Shown here: positions 15,212 to 23,373 of the stretch, in pieces | How positions within the stretch are numbered: position 1 is the stretch's first letter | Layout of the letters: every line of letters begins with the position of its first letter | Assembly: GCF_039524395.1 (NCBI RefSeq) | Contig: NZ_BAAAGO010000031.1 | From: Micropruina glycogenica | GTDB lineage: Bacteria; Actinomycetota; Actinomycetes; Propionibacteriales; Propionibacteriaceae | Direction: 5' to 3' (one strand) | DNA length: 64,000 bases | Notes under the pieces: generated by a model | Told to the model about the DNA's origin: nothing | The model's input: only the letters and a program-made list of their open reading frames with translations | Databases searched by the model: none | Made by a program: the position numbers and the translations under genes

Positions 15212-16948
15212 TCACTCCCCCTTGGGGTTCTCGATGGACGACGGCTGCGACCCGTTGCTCGACGACCCGGTCAACAGCACGTCGAGCTCTTCGGTGCGAT
15301 CGACACCATGAATCTCGGGATGGTGCAGGTCGAAGGCGGGCGACTCGGACCGAATTCGCGGCAGCTTGGTGAAGTTGTGCCGCGGCGGCGGGCTCGACGT
15401 GGCCCATTCCAGCGACCGGCCCCAGCCCCAGGGGTCGTCCACGTTGACCTTGGGTGTCTTGTGGGTGATCCAGAGGTTGTAGAAGAACGGCAGCATCGAG
15501 ATGCCCAACAAGAACGCGCCCACGGTCGACACCTGGTTGAGGAACTGGAAGCCCTCGGACGGCAGGTAGTCGGCAATGCGCCGCTGCATGCCCTCGATGC
15601 CCAGCCAGTGCTGCACCAGGAAGGTGAGGTGGAAGCCGAAGAACAGGGTCCAGAAGTGAATCTTGCCCCAACGCTCGTTGAGCATCTTGCCGGTGATCTT
15701 GGGCCACCAGAAGTAGAAGCCCGCGAACATCGCGAACACCACGGTGCCGAACACCACGTAGTGGAAGTGCGCGACCACGAAGTAGGTGTCTGACACGTGG
15801 AAGTCGAGCGGTGGGCTGGCCAGAATGACGCCGGTCAGGCCACCGAACAAGAAGGTGGTGAGAAACCCGATCGCCCAGATCATGGGAGTTTCGAAGGTCA
15901 GCGAACCGCCCCACATGGTGCCGATCCAGTTGAAGAACTTCACCCCCGTGGGCACCGCGATCAAGAACGTCATGAACGAGAAGAACGGCAGGTTCACCGC
16001 GCCGGTGACGAACATGTGATGCGCCCACACGGCAACACTGAGGCCGCCGATGGTCATCGTTGCCGCCACAAGGCCGACGTAGCCGAACACCGGCTTTCGG
16101 CTGAACACCGGCAGCACCTCGGTGATGATGCCGAAGAAGGGCAGCGCGATGATGTAGACCTCGGGGTGACCGAAGAACCAGAACAGGTGCTGCCACAACA
16201 CCGCGCCCCCGACACCGGGGTCGAGAACGTGGGTGCCGAGGCGACGGTCGGCCTCGAGCACCAGCAGTCCGGCCGCGAGCACCGGGAACACCAGCAGCAC
16301 CAGCAGCGAGGTGACGAAGATGTTCCAGGTGAAGATCGGCAACCGGAACATGGTCAGGCCTGGCGCCCGCATGGTGATGATCGTGGTGACGAAGTTGACC
16401 GCCCCCAGAATGGTCGACAGGCCCATCACATAGAGGCCCATGATCCACAGGTCGCCGCCCACCCCGGGTGAGTTGATGGCGTCCGACAACGGCGCGTAGG
16501 CGAACCAGCCGAACGCGGCCGCGCCCTCGGGCGACAAGAAGCCCGAGCAGGCGGTGATCGAACCGAACAGGTACAGCCAGTAGCTGAACATGTTCAAGCG
16601 CGGGAAGGCCACGTCGGGGGCACCGATCTGCAGCGGCATGATCGCGTTCGCGAACGCCGTGAACATCGGCGTCGCGAACATCAGCAGCATGATCGTGCCG
16701 TGCATGGTGAAGAACTGGTTGAAGGTCTCGTAGTGCAGGAACTGCAGGCCGGGGTAGGCCAACTCGGCACGAATCGCCAGGGCGAGCAGGCCGCCGAAGC
16801 CGAAGAAGGCGAAGGCGGTGACGAAGTACAGGTTGGCGATCACCTTGTGGTCGGTGGTGGTCATCCAGCCCAGCACCTTGGTGCCCCAGCGGCTGCGCCG
16901 AATGCTACGGGCCTGCGACGAGCCGACGGTCACGCGTGCGACGCTCAT
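15212..16948 (-). CDS. ctaD: Cytochrome c oxidase subunit I
   Basis: This 578-residue haem-copper oxidase subunit has twelve expected spans. Haem a and a3/CuB ligands are visible: His in HYETFNQFFTMHGTIMLLMF, the His-Pro-Glu-Val-Tyr cross-link motif WFFGHPEVYIIALPFFG, the paired His in WAHHMFVTG, and HFHYVVFGTVVFAMF near the C-terminus. It reduces O2 to water while pumping protons. The D-channel region NAIMPLQIGAPDVAFPRLN is intact. The ATG start overlaps the ctaC stop by 4 nt (ATGA), indicating coupled translation. The soluble C-terminal tail after about residue 525 is polar and poorly conserved. Confidence 0.97.
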   Translation of the reverse strand: MSVARVTVGSSQARSIRRSRWGTKVLGWMTTTDHKVIANLYFVTAFAFFGFGGLLALAIRAELAYPGLQFLHYETFNQFFTMHGTIMLLMFATPMFTAFANAIMPLQIGAPDVAFPRLNMFSYWLYLFGSITACSGFLSPEGAAAFGWFAYAPLSDAINSPGVGGDLWIMGLYVMGLSTILGAVNFVTTIITMRAPGLTMFRLPIFTWNIFVTSLLVLLVFPVLAAGLLVLEADRRLGTHVLDPGVGGAVLWQHLFWFFGHPEVYIIALPFFGIITEVLPVFSRKPVFGYVGLVAATMTIGGLSVAVWAHHMFVTGAVNLPFFSFMTFLIAVPTGVKFFNWIGTMWGGSLTFETPMIWAIGFLTTFLFGGLTGVILASPPLDFHVSDTYFVVAHFHYVVFGTVVFAMFAGFYFWWPKITGKMLNERWGKIHFWTLFFGFHLTFLVQHWLGIEGMQRRIADYLPSEGFQFLNQVSTVGAFLLGISMLPFFYNLWITHKTPKVNVDDPWGWGRSLEWATSSPPPRHNFTKLPRIRSESPAFDLHHPEIHGVDRTEELDVLLTGSSSNGSQPSSIENPKGE

Positions 16949-17799
16949 GGGTGCTCCTCATCGGCAGGGGCGGACGGAACGGCGTTGGGCCAGGCGGGCG
17001 CCTTGATCTCGCCGGTTTGACCCTTGGCGGCCAGGCCCTTCAGGTAGGCGTTGTACTCGTCGACGCTCACCACGTGCACGTTGAACAACATCGCCGAGTG
17101 GTAGGTGCCGCACAACTCGGCGCACTTGGCCAGGAAGACACCGGTGCGGTTGGGCGTCACGTCGAAGCTGTTGGGGTGGCCGGGAATCACGTCCTGCTTG
17201 AAGTAGAACTCGGGAATCCAGAACGAGTGGATGACGTCGGCCGAGGTGAGGTTGAACCGCACCGACTCGTTGACGGGCAGGTACAGGTCGGGGATCTTCT
17301 CGATCGTGCCGCCCTCGTGCACCACCGCACCGACCGCGGAGTTCTGTTGCTCCATGTAGTTGAAGGTCCACGACCACTTCTGGCCCAGCACGTTGACGGT
17401 GTGCTGCGGCTGGGCGCTCTTGGCGAGCACCGCGTCCTGGCTGCGCACGGTGAAGAAGAACAGCACGCCGATGATGAGGAACGGCACCAGCGTGTACATG
17501 ATTTCGAGCGGCAGGTTGTAGCGCGTCTGCCGGGGCACCTCGGTGTTGTTCTTGCGGCGGTAGCGGAACATCACCCAGAGGATCAGGCCCCAGACGAATA
17601 CACCGATGACCAGTGAGGCGATCCATGCGCCGTTCCACAGGTCGCCGATCCACGGTGCCTGCTGGCTCGCCGCCACCGGCATGCCCCATCGGCCCCACTG
17701 GGCCAGCGTGTCTTGGCTGCACCCCGTCAAGGCCGGCACGACGAGAACGCCGGCGCCGAGCGCCAGCCCTCGCCGTAGGTGTGTGCGGTTCTTCACCAC
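16945..17799 (-). CDS. ctaC: Cytochrome c oxidase subunit II (CuA)
   Basis: This 284-residue subunit receives electrons from QcrC through its binuclear CuA centre. Ligands are in CAELCGTYHSAM (Cys, Glu, Cys, His, Met). The N-terminus is a lipoprotein signal, RRGLALGAGVLVVPALTGC, with an LTGC lipobox, followed by two membrane spans and the extracytoplasmic cupredoxin domain. The frame is open to 17841, but the GTG at 17797-17799, with GGAAGG about 10 nt upstream, starts the signal peptide at the normal position, so it is chosen. It is the first gene of ctaC-ctaD-ctaF. Confidence 0.93.
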   Translation of the reverse strand: MVKNRTHLRRGLALGAGVLVVPALTGCSQDTLAQWGRWGMPVAASQQAPWIGDLWNGAWIASLVIGVFVWGLILWVMFRYRRKNNTEVPRQTRYNLPLEIMYTLVPFLIIGVLFFFTVRSQDAVLAKSAQPQHTVNVLGQKWSWTFNYMEQQNSAVGAVVHEGGTIEKIPDLYLPVNESVRFNLTSADVIHSFWIPEFYFKQDVIPGHPNSFDVTPNRTGVFLAKCAELCGTYHSAMLFNVHVVSVDEYNAYLKGLAAKGQTGEIKAPAWPNAVPSAPADEEHP

Positions 17800-17906
17800 G
17801 GACTGTCCGCCTTCCCACACCGGAGGCCAACCGCTTACCACAGGGCAGATCGGCAGGCGTCCGAGTCGTCAGATTCCTAGGCGCTCACCCTAACCCACAA
17901 ACACAA

Positions 17907-17932
17907 CGGGACGCCTCCCCTGAGGCGTCCCG
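17907..17932 (-). terminator. Intrinsic terminator after the ErpA-type gene
   Basis: CGGGACGCCTC pairs perfectly with GAGGCGTCCCG around a CCCT loop. On the minus strand the stem is followed by GTTGTGTTTGTGG. It lies 59 nt past the erpA stop and upstream of ctaC. Confidence 0.85.
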
Positions 17933-17991
17933 ATTGTGACGTTTTCTCGATTGTTACCCGTAGTCCCGCCATAGACGACGGAATGGGCTGA

Positions 17992-18342
17992 TCAGTGGAA
18001 GCTGTCGCCGCAGGCGCACGAGCCCTGGGCGTTGGGGTTGTCGATGGTGAACCCCTGAGCCTCGATGGTGTCGACGAAGTCGATGGTCGCGCCGATCAGG
18101 TACGGAGCCGACATGCGGTCGGTGACCACCGGCACGCCGAACCATTCCTTGGTGACGTCGCCGTCGAGCTCGCGCTCGTCGAGCGACAGTTGGTAACGCA
18201 GCCCGGAGCAGCCGCCCGGTGCCACGGAGATGCGCAGCACAAGGCTCTCTTCGGGCTGCTGCGAGACGAGGTCTTTCACCTTGAGGGCCGCAGCCTCGGT
18301 GAGAATGATGCCGTCGGTGTCGATCTGCTGGTCGAGAGACAT
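17992..18342 (-). CDS. erpA: A-type iron-sulfur carrier (ErpA/HesB family)
   Basis: This 116-residue A-type carrier donates Fe-S clusters to apo-proteins. The three conserved cysteines are present: one in APGGCSGLRY and two in the C-terminal GSCACGDSF. The ATG at 18340-18342 is preceded by GGAG at a good distance. A TACACT hexamer on the minus strand (18410-18415) is a candidate -10. Neighbours are oxidase genes downstream and a glycerate kinase upstream, the latter a frequent actinobacterial association. Likely clients include the Rieske protein and LipA encoded in the same window, but this is inference. Confidence 0.93.
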   Translation of the reverse strand: MSLDQQIDTDGIILTEAAALKVKDLVSQQPEESLVLRISVAPGGCSGLRYQLSLDERELDGDVTKEWFGVPVVTDRMSAPYLIGATIDFVDTIEAQGFTIDNPNAQGSCACGDSFH

Positions 18343-18517
18343 GTGTTCTCCGCTTCGATGGGTGTACTCCCCAGGGGGAACAACTCCGCCCGGGCCGGGT
18401 ATTCCCAACAGTGTAGAACAACGTCTTGGCGAGGCCGAGCCTCAGAAGCTCGTCGGGCGACGCTGAGCAACACTGGGCACCTCGTCGGGTGGCGCAGCGG
18501 ACTGGGTCCGGTTGGTC

Positions 18518-18765
18518 GGTGAACGGTAACGGGGACGGTTCCGATTTACCCACCAGGTTTGTCACCAGCGGGACGTCCAGACCGCGGCCAGTCAGCCTGG
18601 CCGCTGAAGGGTGATCGGAACCGCCCCGTTGCCCGCCACGCGGTACCGCCGCATGGGTGATCGGAGGCGGGGTGGCCAGCGCCCTGAACGGTAATCGGAA
18701 CCGTCCCCATTACCCACCAGAAGGCCCGCCTGAACGGTAATCGGAACCGTCCCCATTACTCACCA
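18518..18765. repeat. Cluster of four GGAACCGTCCCC-core palindromes
   Basis: Four copies fill the gap between erpA and the glycerate kinase gene: 18518-18554, 18605-18638, 18685-18719 and 18731-18765. The last two are nearly identical 35-bp direct copies. The arms are GGTAAT and ATTACC here, quite unlike the arms at other loci, while the core is the same. The third and fourth copies and the second run in one orientation, the first in the other. The remainder of 18343-18759 holds no recognisable gene. Confidence 0.85.
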
Positions 18766-19749
18766 GCGGGAGGTCCACCCCGCAGCCAGTCGCCGCCCCG
18801 TCGCAGTGAGGCCGTCGGCCACACCCTCGTCCACGGGCACCGGGTGCGCCGACTCGATGCCCAGGGTGCGCATTTCGCGGCCCGACATGCCGACCACCGG
18901 TGAGACCACCACCAGCGGCACCTCGAACGCCTCGCAGCGCGTGGCAAGCTCAGCCACCACGCCACCGCCCCGGCTGCCGAAGTCGAAGGAGTCGCAGCCG
19001 GTGACCACCAGGTCGGCGGAACCCAGTGCCCGGTCGAGGTCACCCAGCTCGGCGGTGAGTGCAGCGCCGGTGACGAGCCGTCCACCCAGGGCCAGAATGG
19101 CGAACCCGAGGCCCCCGGACGCCCCCGCACCCTCGGCCTTGGCCGCGACCGCGTCGACCTCGAGGGCGAACCGCTCCAGCGTTCCCTCGACCGCCATGAC
19201 GTGCCGAAGCGCGATGCCCAGTTCGCGGCCGCGTCGTGAGGTGACGCCGCGCAGCCCGAGCAGCCGGTCGTGTTGCTGCCCCGACGGCACCACGCCGATC
19301 ACGTCCACACCCTGCAACCGAGGCCGCAACTCGCCGACGTGGTGCAGCAGCCCTCGGCCGGCGTCGTGCGCGTTGCTGGTGGTGAGGTCGATCACGAGCC
19401 GGGTCGGCGGTTGCTCCTGCAGCGCGTAGGCGACCAGGCGGCCCAGCGGCGAGCTCGACACCTCGAGCGGATCGTAGGGCGGCTCGAGGTCGGGCTCGGC
19501 ACCCACGGCCAGCAGTCCGTCGCGGCGGGCCAGCCAGCCGGCGTGCAACACCTCGAGGTCGCCGTCGGGCTCTGCCAACACCTCACCCAGAGCCCGCCCG
19601 CCCTCAGCCAGGCCGATCACCGCAACGTCGGCACCGTCGGCGAAGCCGCGCGCGAGGGCCACCGACGCCTGCAGCGGCGAGAGAGCGCCCACCGGGCCAC
19701 TGGCCAGCAGCACTCGGGGCCGACGGGCGCCCGAAGCGGCCGGGGTCAC
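18760..19749 (-). CDS. Glycerate kinase family protein
   Basis: This 329-residue protein belongs to the GlxK/GarK glycerate kinase family, which phosphorylates D-glycerate. Family features are the Gly-rich EGAGASGGLGFAILALGG loop and VVTGCDSFDFGSRGGGVVAELA, matching the usual TGEGxxDxQSxxGK block but with Cys-Asp and Phe-Gly in place of several conserved residues. At 329 residues it is shorter than typical GlxK (about 370-380). These differences leave the substrate open. The start overlaps the stop of the upstream pspA by 4 nt, so the two are co-translated. Confidence 0.75.
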   Translation of the reverse strand: MTPAASGARRPRVLLASGPVGALSPLQASVALARGFADGADVAVIGLAEGGRALGEVLAEPDGDLEVLHAGWLARRDGLLAVGAEPDLEPPYDPLEVSSSPLGRLVAYALQEQPPTRLVIDLTTSNAHDAGRGLLHHVGELRPRLQGVDVIGVVPSGQQHDRLLGLRGVTSRRGRELGIALRHVMAVEGTLERFALEVDAVAAKAEGAGASGGLGFAILALGGRLVTGAALTAELGDLDRALGSADLVVTGCDSFDFGSRGGGVVAELATRCEAFEVPLVVVSPVVGMSGREMRTLGIESAHPVPVDEGVADGLTATGRRLAAGWTSRW

Positions 19750-20537
19750 CGCAGGTTCTCGCCCGTCTCGGCCTGAACGCCCGGGGCGGGCGGCTGCTCG
19801 AACGTGCCGGCGGGCAACTCGCCCTGCGGCTCAGCACCGGGCAGGGACGCTTTCAGTGCCGCGAGTTCATTGTCGACCTGGGCGTCGGACGCCAGCGCGT
19901 CCAGTTCGCGGGTCAGGTCGTCTTTGGCCAGGCCGGTCGGGTCGTCGAGCGCACCGCTGGCGAGCAGTTCGTCGACCGCGGCGGCGCGGGCCTGCAGCTG
20001 CGCGGTCTTGTCCTCGGCGCGCTGAATGGCCTGCCCGACATCACCCAGCTCTTGCCCCAGCCCGCTGAACGCCTCGCTGATCTTGGTCTGTGCCTCTGCA
20101 GCGGTGTAGGTGGCCTTGATGGTCTCTTTGCGGGTGCGAAACGCGTCAACCCTGGCCTGCAACTGCTGGCTGGCCCGCACCAACCGCTCCTCCTCGGCCT
20201 GCAGTGCCGCGTGCTGGGTCTGCAGTTCGGCGAGTTGCTGCTGCAGCCCCGACTTGCGGGTGAGCGCCTCGCGGGCCAGGTCTTCACGGCCGGCTTCGAG
20301 CGCACGCTTGGCCGCGACCTGCAGCTTGTCGAGTTGAGCGTTGAGCTGGCCGGCCTGCAGTTCGACCCGTTTGCGGCTGGTGGCCACTTCGGCCACCCCG
20401 CGACGCACCTGCTGCAGCAGTTCGAGTTGCTTGGTGTAGGAGTAGTCGAGGGTTTCGCGGGGGTCTTCGAGCTTGTCGAGGGCCTTGTCGGCCTTGGCCG
20501 AGAAGATGGCCTTCATGCGTTGGAACAGCCCAGCCAT
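19746..20537 (-). CDS. pspA: PspA/IM30-family membrane-stress protein
   Basis: This 263-residue protein is almost entirely coiled coil, with long heptads such as QQQLAELQTQHAALQAEEERL. The N-terminus MAGLFQRMKAIFSAKADKALD is the amphipathic membrane-binding helix of PspA/Vipp1 proteins, and DPRETLDYSYTKQLELLQQVRRGVAEV is the family hallmark. It is expected to polymerise on the inner face of the membrane and stabilise it under stress. The ATG at 20535-20537 has GGAAGG upstream. The tail after about residue 230 is Pro/Gln-rich. It is divergent from the DUF3043 gene and overlaps the kinase gene downstream. Confidence 0.9.
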   Translation of the reverse strand: MAGLFQRMKAIFSAKADKALDKLEDPRETLDYSYTKQLELLQQVRRGVAEVATSRKRVELQAGQLNAQLDKLQVAAKRALEAGREDLAREALTRKSGLQQQLAELQTQHAALQAEEERLVRASQQLQARVDAFRTRKETIKATYTAAEAQTKISEAFSGLGQELGDVGQAIQRAEDKTAQLQARAAAVDELLASGALDDPTGLAKDDLTRELDALASDAQVDNELAALKASLPGAEPQGELPAGTFEQPPAPGVQAETGENLR

Positions 20538-20643
20538 GGGTGCGTGCCTTCCGTTGGCGGCGTGGTCGATCCCACCCAGGTTATCCCGCCCGTTCGGCGG
20601 GGTAGCATGAGGCGTCACCGATCCACCGACAACGAGGTTCGCA

Positions 20644-21216
20644 GTGGGACTCTTCTCCCCCAACAAGAACAACGATTCCGCTCCGGCACAGCCCGCCGCC
20701 GAGCCGCAACGGGTACCCACACCCACGGGCGGTAAGAGCGCGCCCACGCCCAGGCGCAAGGACGCCGAGGCGGCACGTCGGCAGCGGATCAACCCCCAAC
20801 TTTCGCCCAAAGAGGCAAAGGCCCGGGCTCGGCAGGACGCGGCGGCCGATCGGCGCAAGCAGACCGAGGCGATCGACAACGTGCCTGGACGCAAGCTCAT
20901 GCGCGCCTACGTCGACACCCGGTTCAACCTGGCCGAGTGGGCCATGCCGATTCTGATGGTGTTGCTGCTGCTGACCCTGGTCGTCAGCCCGGCCGTGCCG
21001 GTGATCATCGAACCCGTCACCTACGCCACCTGGGCCTTCATGCTGCTGGTCGCGTTCGACATCTGGCGCATGTGGCGCGGGTTCAAGCAGTTGGCGGCCG
21101 AGCGCATCCCCAACGAACCGCTGAAGGGTCTGCTGTACTACGGCTTCAACCGGGCGCTGTCGCTGCGCCGGCTGCGCATTCCCAGGCCGGTGCTGAAGCG
21201 GGGCGACAGCTTCTGA
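20644..21216 (+). CDS. DUF3043 membrane protein
   Basis: This 190-residue protein matches the actinobacterial DUF3043 family: a charged N-terminus with PTPxRKDAEAARRQR, a polar linker rich in Lys/Arg/Ala, then two adjacent hydrophobic segments at about residues 98-142, and a basic C-terminal tail. The function is unknown. The gene starts with GTG, 106 bp from the divergent pspA, and its TGA overlaps the ATG of the next small gene. The N-terminal region is expected to be cytoplasmic. Confidence 0.85.
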   Translation: MGLFSPNKNNDSAPAQPAAEPQRVPTPTGGKSAPTPRRKDAEAARRQRINPQLSPKEAKARARQDAAADRRKQTEAIDNVPGRKLMRAYVDTRFNLAEWAMPILMVLLLLTLVVSPAVPVIIEPVTYATWAFMLLVAFDIWRMWRGFKQLAAERIPNEPLKGLLYYGFNRALSLRRLRIPRPVLKRGDSF

Positions 21217-21425
21217 TGGCCTGGTACTGGCGGGCCAAACCCGAGTTCGAGGCGATCGCCGGCGTGGACGGGCTGACCGTCAGTGGCCCTTTCGACACTC
21301 AGGCCGCCGCCGAGCACTGGCTGACCGGCACGTTCGAGGCGCTCGCCGACCGCGGCGTGCAGGCGGTTTCCCTGTACGAAGAAGACCGGCTCGTCTACGG
21401 GCCGATGAACCTCGACGCCGGATGA
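21216..21425 (+). CDS. Small hypothetical protein
   Basis: This 69-residue acidic protein starts at ATG 21216, overlapping the stop of the DUF3043 gene (TGATG), which supports its being translated. It is soluble, with a predicted alpha/beta pattern (AWYWRAKPEFEAIAG, GPFDTQAAAEHWLTGTFEALADRGV, AVSLYEEDRLVYGPMNL). I do not recognise a named family. The DTQAAAExWL stretch resembles small actinobacterial proteins of unknown function. Confidence 0.65.
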   Translation: MAWYWRAKPEFEAIAGVDGLTVSGPFDTQAAAEHWLTGTFEALADRGVQAVSLYEEDRLVYGPMNLDAG

Positions 21426-21431
21426 CGCGCT

Positions 21432-21458
21432 GAGATCCCGGCGTCCGCCCGGATGACG
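21432..21458. repeat. GATCCCGGCG-type intergenic repeat
   Basis: Copy of the element at 14695-14721 with one changed base in the right arm. It lies between the small gene and the convergent AraC gene, followed by degenerate GATGACG/GGACGACGAG units up to about 21515. Confidence 0.7.
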
Positions 21459-21523
21459 AAAGTCGCCCGGACGACGAGAGCCGCCGGCACGACGAGGCCT
21501 TCCGGGATGACGAGCCGACGACC

Positions 21524-22462
21524 TCAACCAGCCAGGTCGGCACCGCGACCCTCCGCCTGCCCGCGGGTTCTGAACGCCCGGGGGCTCACCCCGAACCGCC
21601 GGCTGAAGGCTGCACTGAGGCTGAACGGCGAGCCGTAGCCGACCCGGGCCGCGATCGAGTCCAGGGTCGCGTCGGTGTCGAGCAGCAGATCGGCGGCCAG
21701 TGCCAGCCGCCAGTGGGTGAGGTAGGCCGACGGGGTGTCACCCACCTCGTGCCGAAACCGGGCCGCGAGCGCTGAGCGCGAGACCCCCGCCCGAGCGGCG
21801 AGCGAGCCGACCGTCCACGGTTGCGCCGGTGCCGAGTGGATCGCCCGCAGCGCCACACCCACCGGCCCACCGGCGCCGGACGTGAGTTGCGCGCGGGCGG
21901 TGCGTACGGCGTCGATCAGCACCAGATCGAGCAGTCGGTCGAGCACACCCGCGTCGGCGTCTGCGGCCAGTTCGCGATTCAGCAGCCCGATCAGCTCGGG
22001 AGCGGCCGCGGGCACCACCAGCGCCGGGGGAAGCGCCCCGAGCAGCAGCCGCGAGGCCTGCGTGTCGCTGCGGTAGGTGCCCACGATCAGCCGGTCGGCC
22101 CCGGCGGGGTCATTGCCCCACGTGCGCACGCCCTGGGCCAGCGCATCGGCGAGTTCGCGCCCGTCGGCCCCGGTGCACGACTGATCGGGGCCGATGGTCA
22201 TGGACGGCTGCACGCTCGGGTCGGACGCCACCCGGTAGTGCACCGGTGCCCGCACCAGCACCACGTCACCCGGGTGCAGCAGGGTGGGCTCACCACCCTC
22301 GACGGCGAACCAGGCGTTGCCCTGGAGTTGCCCCATCACGGTGAGCGGGGCCTCGTCGGCGACCAGCAGCGACCAAGGGCCACCCATCACCACCCGCAGC
22401 AGAAACGCGTCGCGTGCGCGGGGTGCACGCAACAGCATCGTCCAGGGGTCTGTATCGGCCAT
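21524..22462 (-). CDS. AraC-family regulator with cupin sensor domain
   Basis: This 312-residue regulator has an N-terminal cupin-type domain (MGQLQGNAWFAVEGG, LHPGDVVLVRAPVHYRV) and a C-terminal double HTH of AraC type at about residues 205-300 (WTVGSLAARAGVSRSALAAR, TLDSIAARVGYGSPFSLSAA, FSRRFGVSPRAFR). Proteins of this arrangement usually control the neighbouring oxidoreductase or transporter gene. Here the divergent neighbour is a DUF1772 protein. A dyad (GATAACGC ... GCGTATC) lies between the two genes. The ligand is unknown. Confidence 0.92.
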   Translation of the reverse strand: MADTDPWTMLLRAPRARDAFLLRVVMGGPWSLLVADEAPLTVMGQLQGNAWFAVEGGEPTLLHPGDVVLVRAPVHYRVASDPSVQPSMTIGPDQSCTGADGRELADALAQGVRTWGNDPAGADRLIVGTYRSDTQASRLLLGALPPALVVPAAAPELIGLLNRELAADADAGVLDRLLDLVLIDAVRTARAQLTSGAGGPVGVALRAIHSAPAQPWTVGSLAARAGVSRSALAARFRHEVGDTPSAYLTHWRLALAADLLLDTDATLDSIAARVGYGSPFSLSAAFSRRFGVSPRAFRTRGQAEGRGADLAG

Positions 22463-22469
22463 ACTGGAC

Positions 22470-22494
22470 GATAACGCATGAAGATGAGCGTATC
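22470..22494. promoter_or_regulatory. Candidate operator between araC-type gene and DUF1772 gene
   Basis: GATAACGC and GCGTATC form an imperfect inverted repeat with a 10-nt spacer, starting 8 bp upstream of the regulator ATG. Its position between divergent genes suggests autoregulation and control of the neighbour. An outer GGACGA/TCGTCC pair (22467-22472 and 22507-22512) encloses it. Confidence 0.35.
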
Positions 22495-22534
22495 CATCAT
22501 GTTGATTCGTCCACGAAGCTGATGAACTGTGGCC

Positions 22535-23032
22535 ATGAACTCTTCACCTCACCTGCTGTGGACCGCGGCGATCAGCGGTGCCGGCGTGCTCGGATCACTG
22601 ACCTGCGGCCTGGTCTACGCCAACTTTTCGGCCCGCGTGATGCCACGGCTGGCGGCGCTGCGGCCCGCCGAGGCGGTCGCCACCATGCAGCACTTCAACG
22701 TGGTGGCGCTGCGGGCGCCGTTCATGACCGCCTTCTTCGGCTCGGCAGCACTGGGCCTGGTGGCGCTCGGGCTGCTGGCCACGCACCGGCACCCGGCCAG
22801 TTGGCTCGCCGCGGTGGGTGGCGGGCTGTACCTGGCGGGCTTCTCGCTCACCATCGCCCGCAACGTGCCGCTCAACGAGGCGCTCGCCGCGCTGCCGTCC
22901 GACAGCGCCCAGGCGGCAGACCTGTGGCAGCGGTACCTGGCCGAATGGACGCCCGCGAACACCGTTCGCGCGGCGCTGTCACTGGCTGCGGCAGCAGCGT
23001 TCGCCGCCGCGGTGGCCGCAGCGCGCGGTTGA
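22535..23032 (+). CDS. DUF1772 (anthrone oxygenase-like) membrane protein
   Basis: This 165-residue membrane protein has four hydrophobic segments and the DUF1772 pattern: SARVMPRLAALRPAEAVATMQ, then FMTAFFGSAAL, LARNVPLNEAL-like RNVPLNEALA, and a C-terminal WQRYLAEWTPANTVRAALS. Some fungal members act in anthrone oxidation, but bacterial members are mostly uncharacterised, so no reaction is claimed. The start is ATG 22535 or the in-frame GTG 22529. It is divergent from the AraC-type gene and probably regulated by it. Confidence 0.82.
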   Translation: MNSSPHLLWTAAISGAGVLGSLTCGLVYANFSARVMPRLAALRPAEAVATMQHFNVVALRAPFMTAFFGSAALGLVALGLLATHRHPASWLAAVGGGLYLAGFSLTIARNVPLNEALAALPSDSAQAADLWQRYLAEWTPANTVRAALSLAAAAAFAAAVAAARG

Positions 23033-23052
23033 GCCGCGCGGCCCGAAGCGTG

Positions 23053-23373
23053 TCAGGACGAGGCGTGCCCTGCGGCCGCCGACGACACGGCAGGCTCGGG
23101 ACGGCGCGATCCGCGGTAGAGCATCAGCCCGAAGCCCGCAACCACCGCACCCACCACGCCGACCACCGGACGCGCCCACTGGGCGGCCGCATAGCGCTCC
23201 TCATAGGTCTGCACCTTGGTGCCCTGGGCGTTGCTGCACACCTCACCGGGGTGCATCACCTGCTCGCGGCACCAGATGGTCGGGTTCGCCGCCAGCACCA
23301 CCGCCCACAGCACGGCGGCCACCCCCGCCGCGGCCAGGGCCAGGTGCGCCCAGCGTCGCCAGCTCTGCTTCAC
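23053..23373 (-). CDS. Small two-span membrane protein, hypothetical
   Basis: This 106-residue protein has two hydrophobic segments (about residues 9-29 and 67-85) enclosing an extracytoplasmic loop with two Cys residues (PTIWCREQVMHPGEVCSN). The MxPGxxC motif after a first span is recurrent in small actinobacterial membrane proteins of unknown function. The ATG overlaps the gcvT stop, so it is translated after gcvT, although no functional link to glycine cleavage is evident. The C-terminus is Pro/Ser/Ala-rich. Confidence 0.65.
   Translation of the reverse strand: MKQSWRRWAHLALAAAGVAAVLWAVVLAANPTIWCREQVMHPGEVCSNAQGTKVQTYEERYAAAQWARPVVGVVGAVVAGFGLMLYRGSRRPEPAVSSAAAGHASS

Noticed and set aside
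18518..18765. CRISPR-like repeats between erpA and the kinase gene
   Set aside because: Only four imperfect copies with unequal spacing and mixed orientation; the same core appears singly elsewhere in the window.
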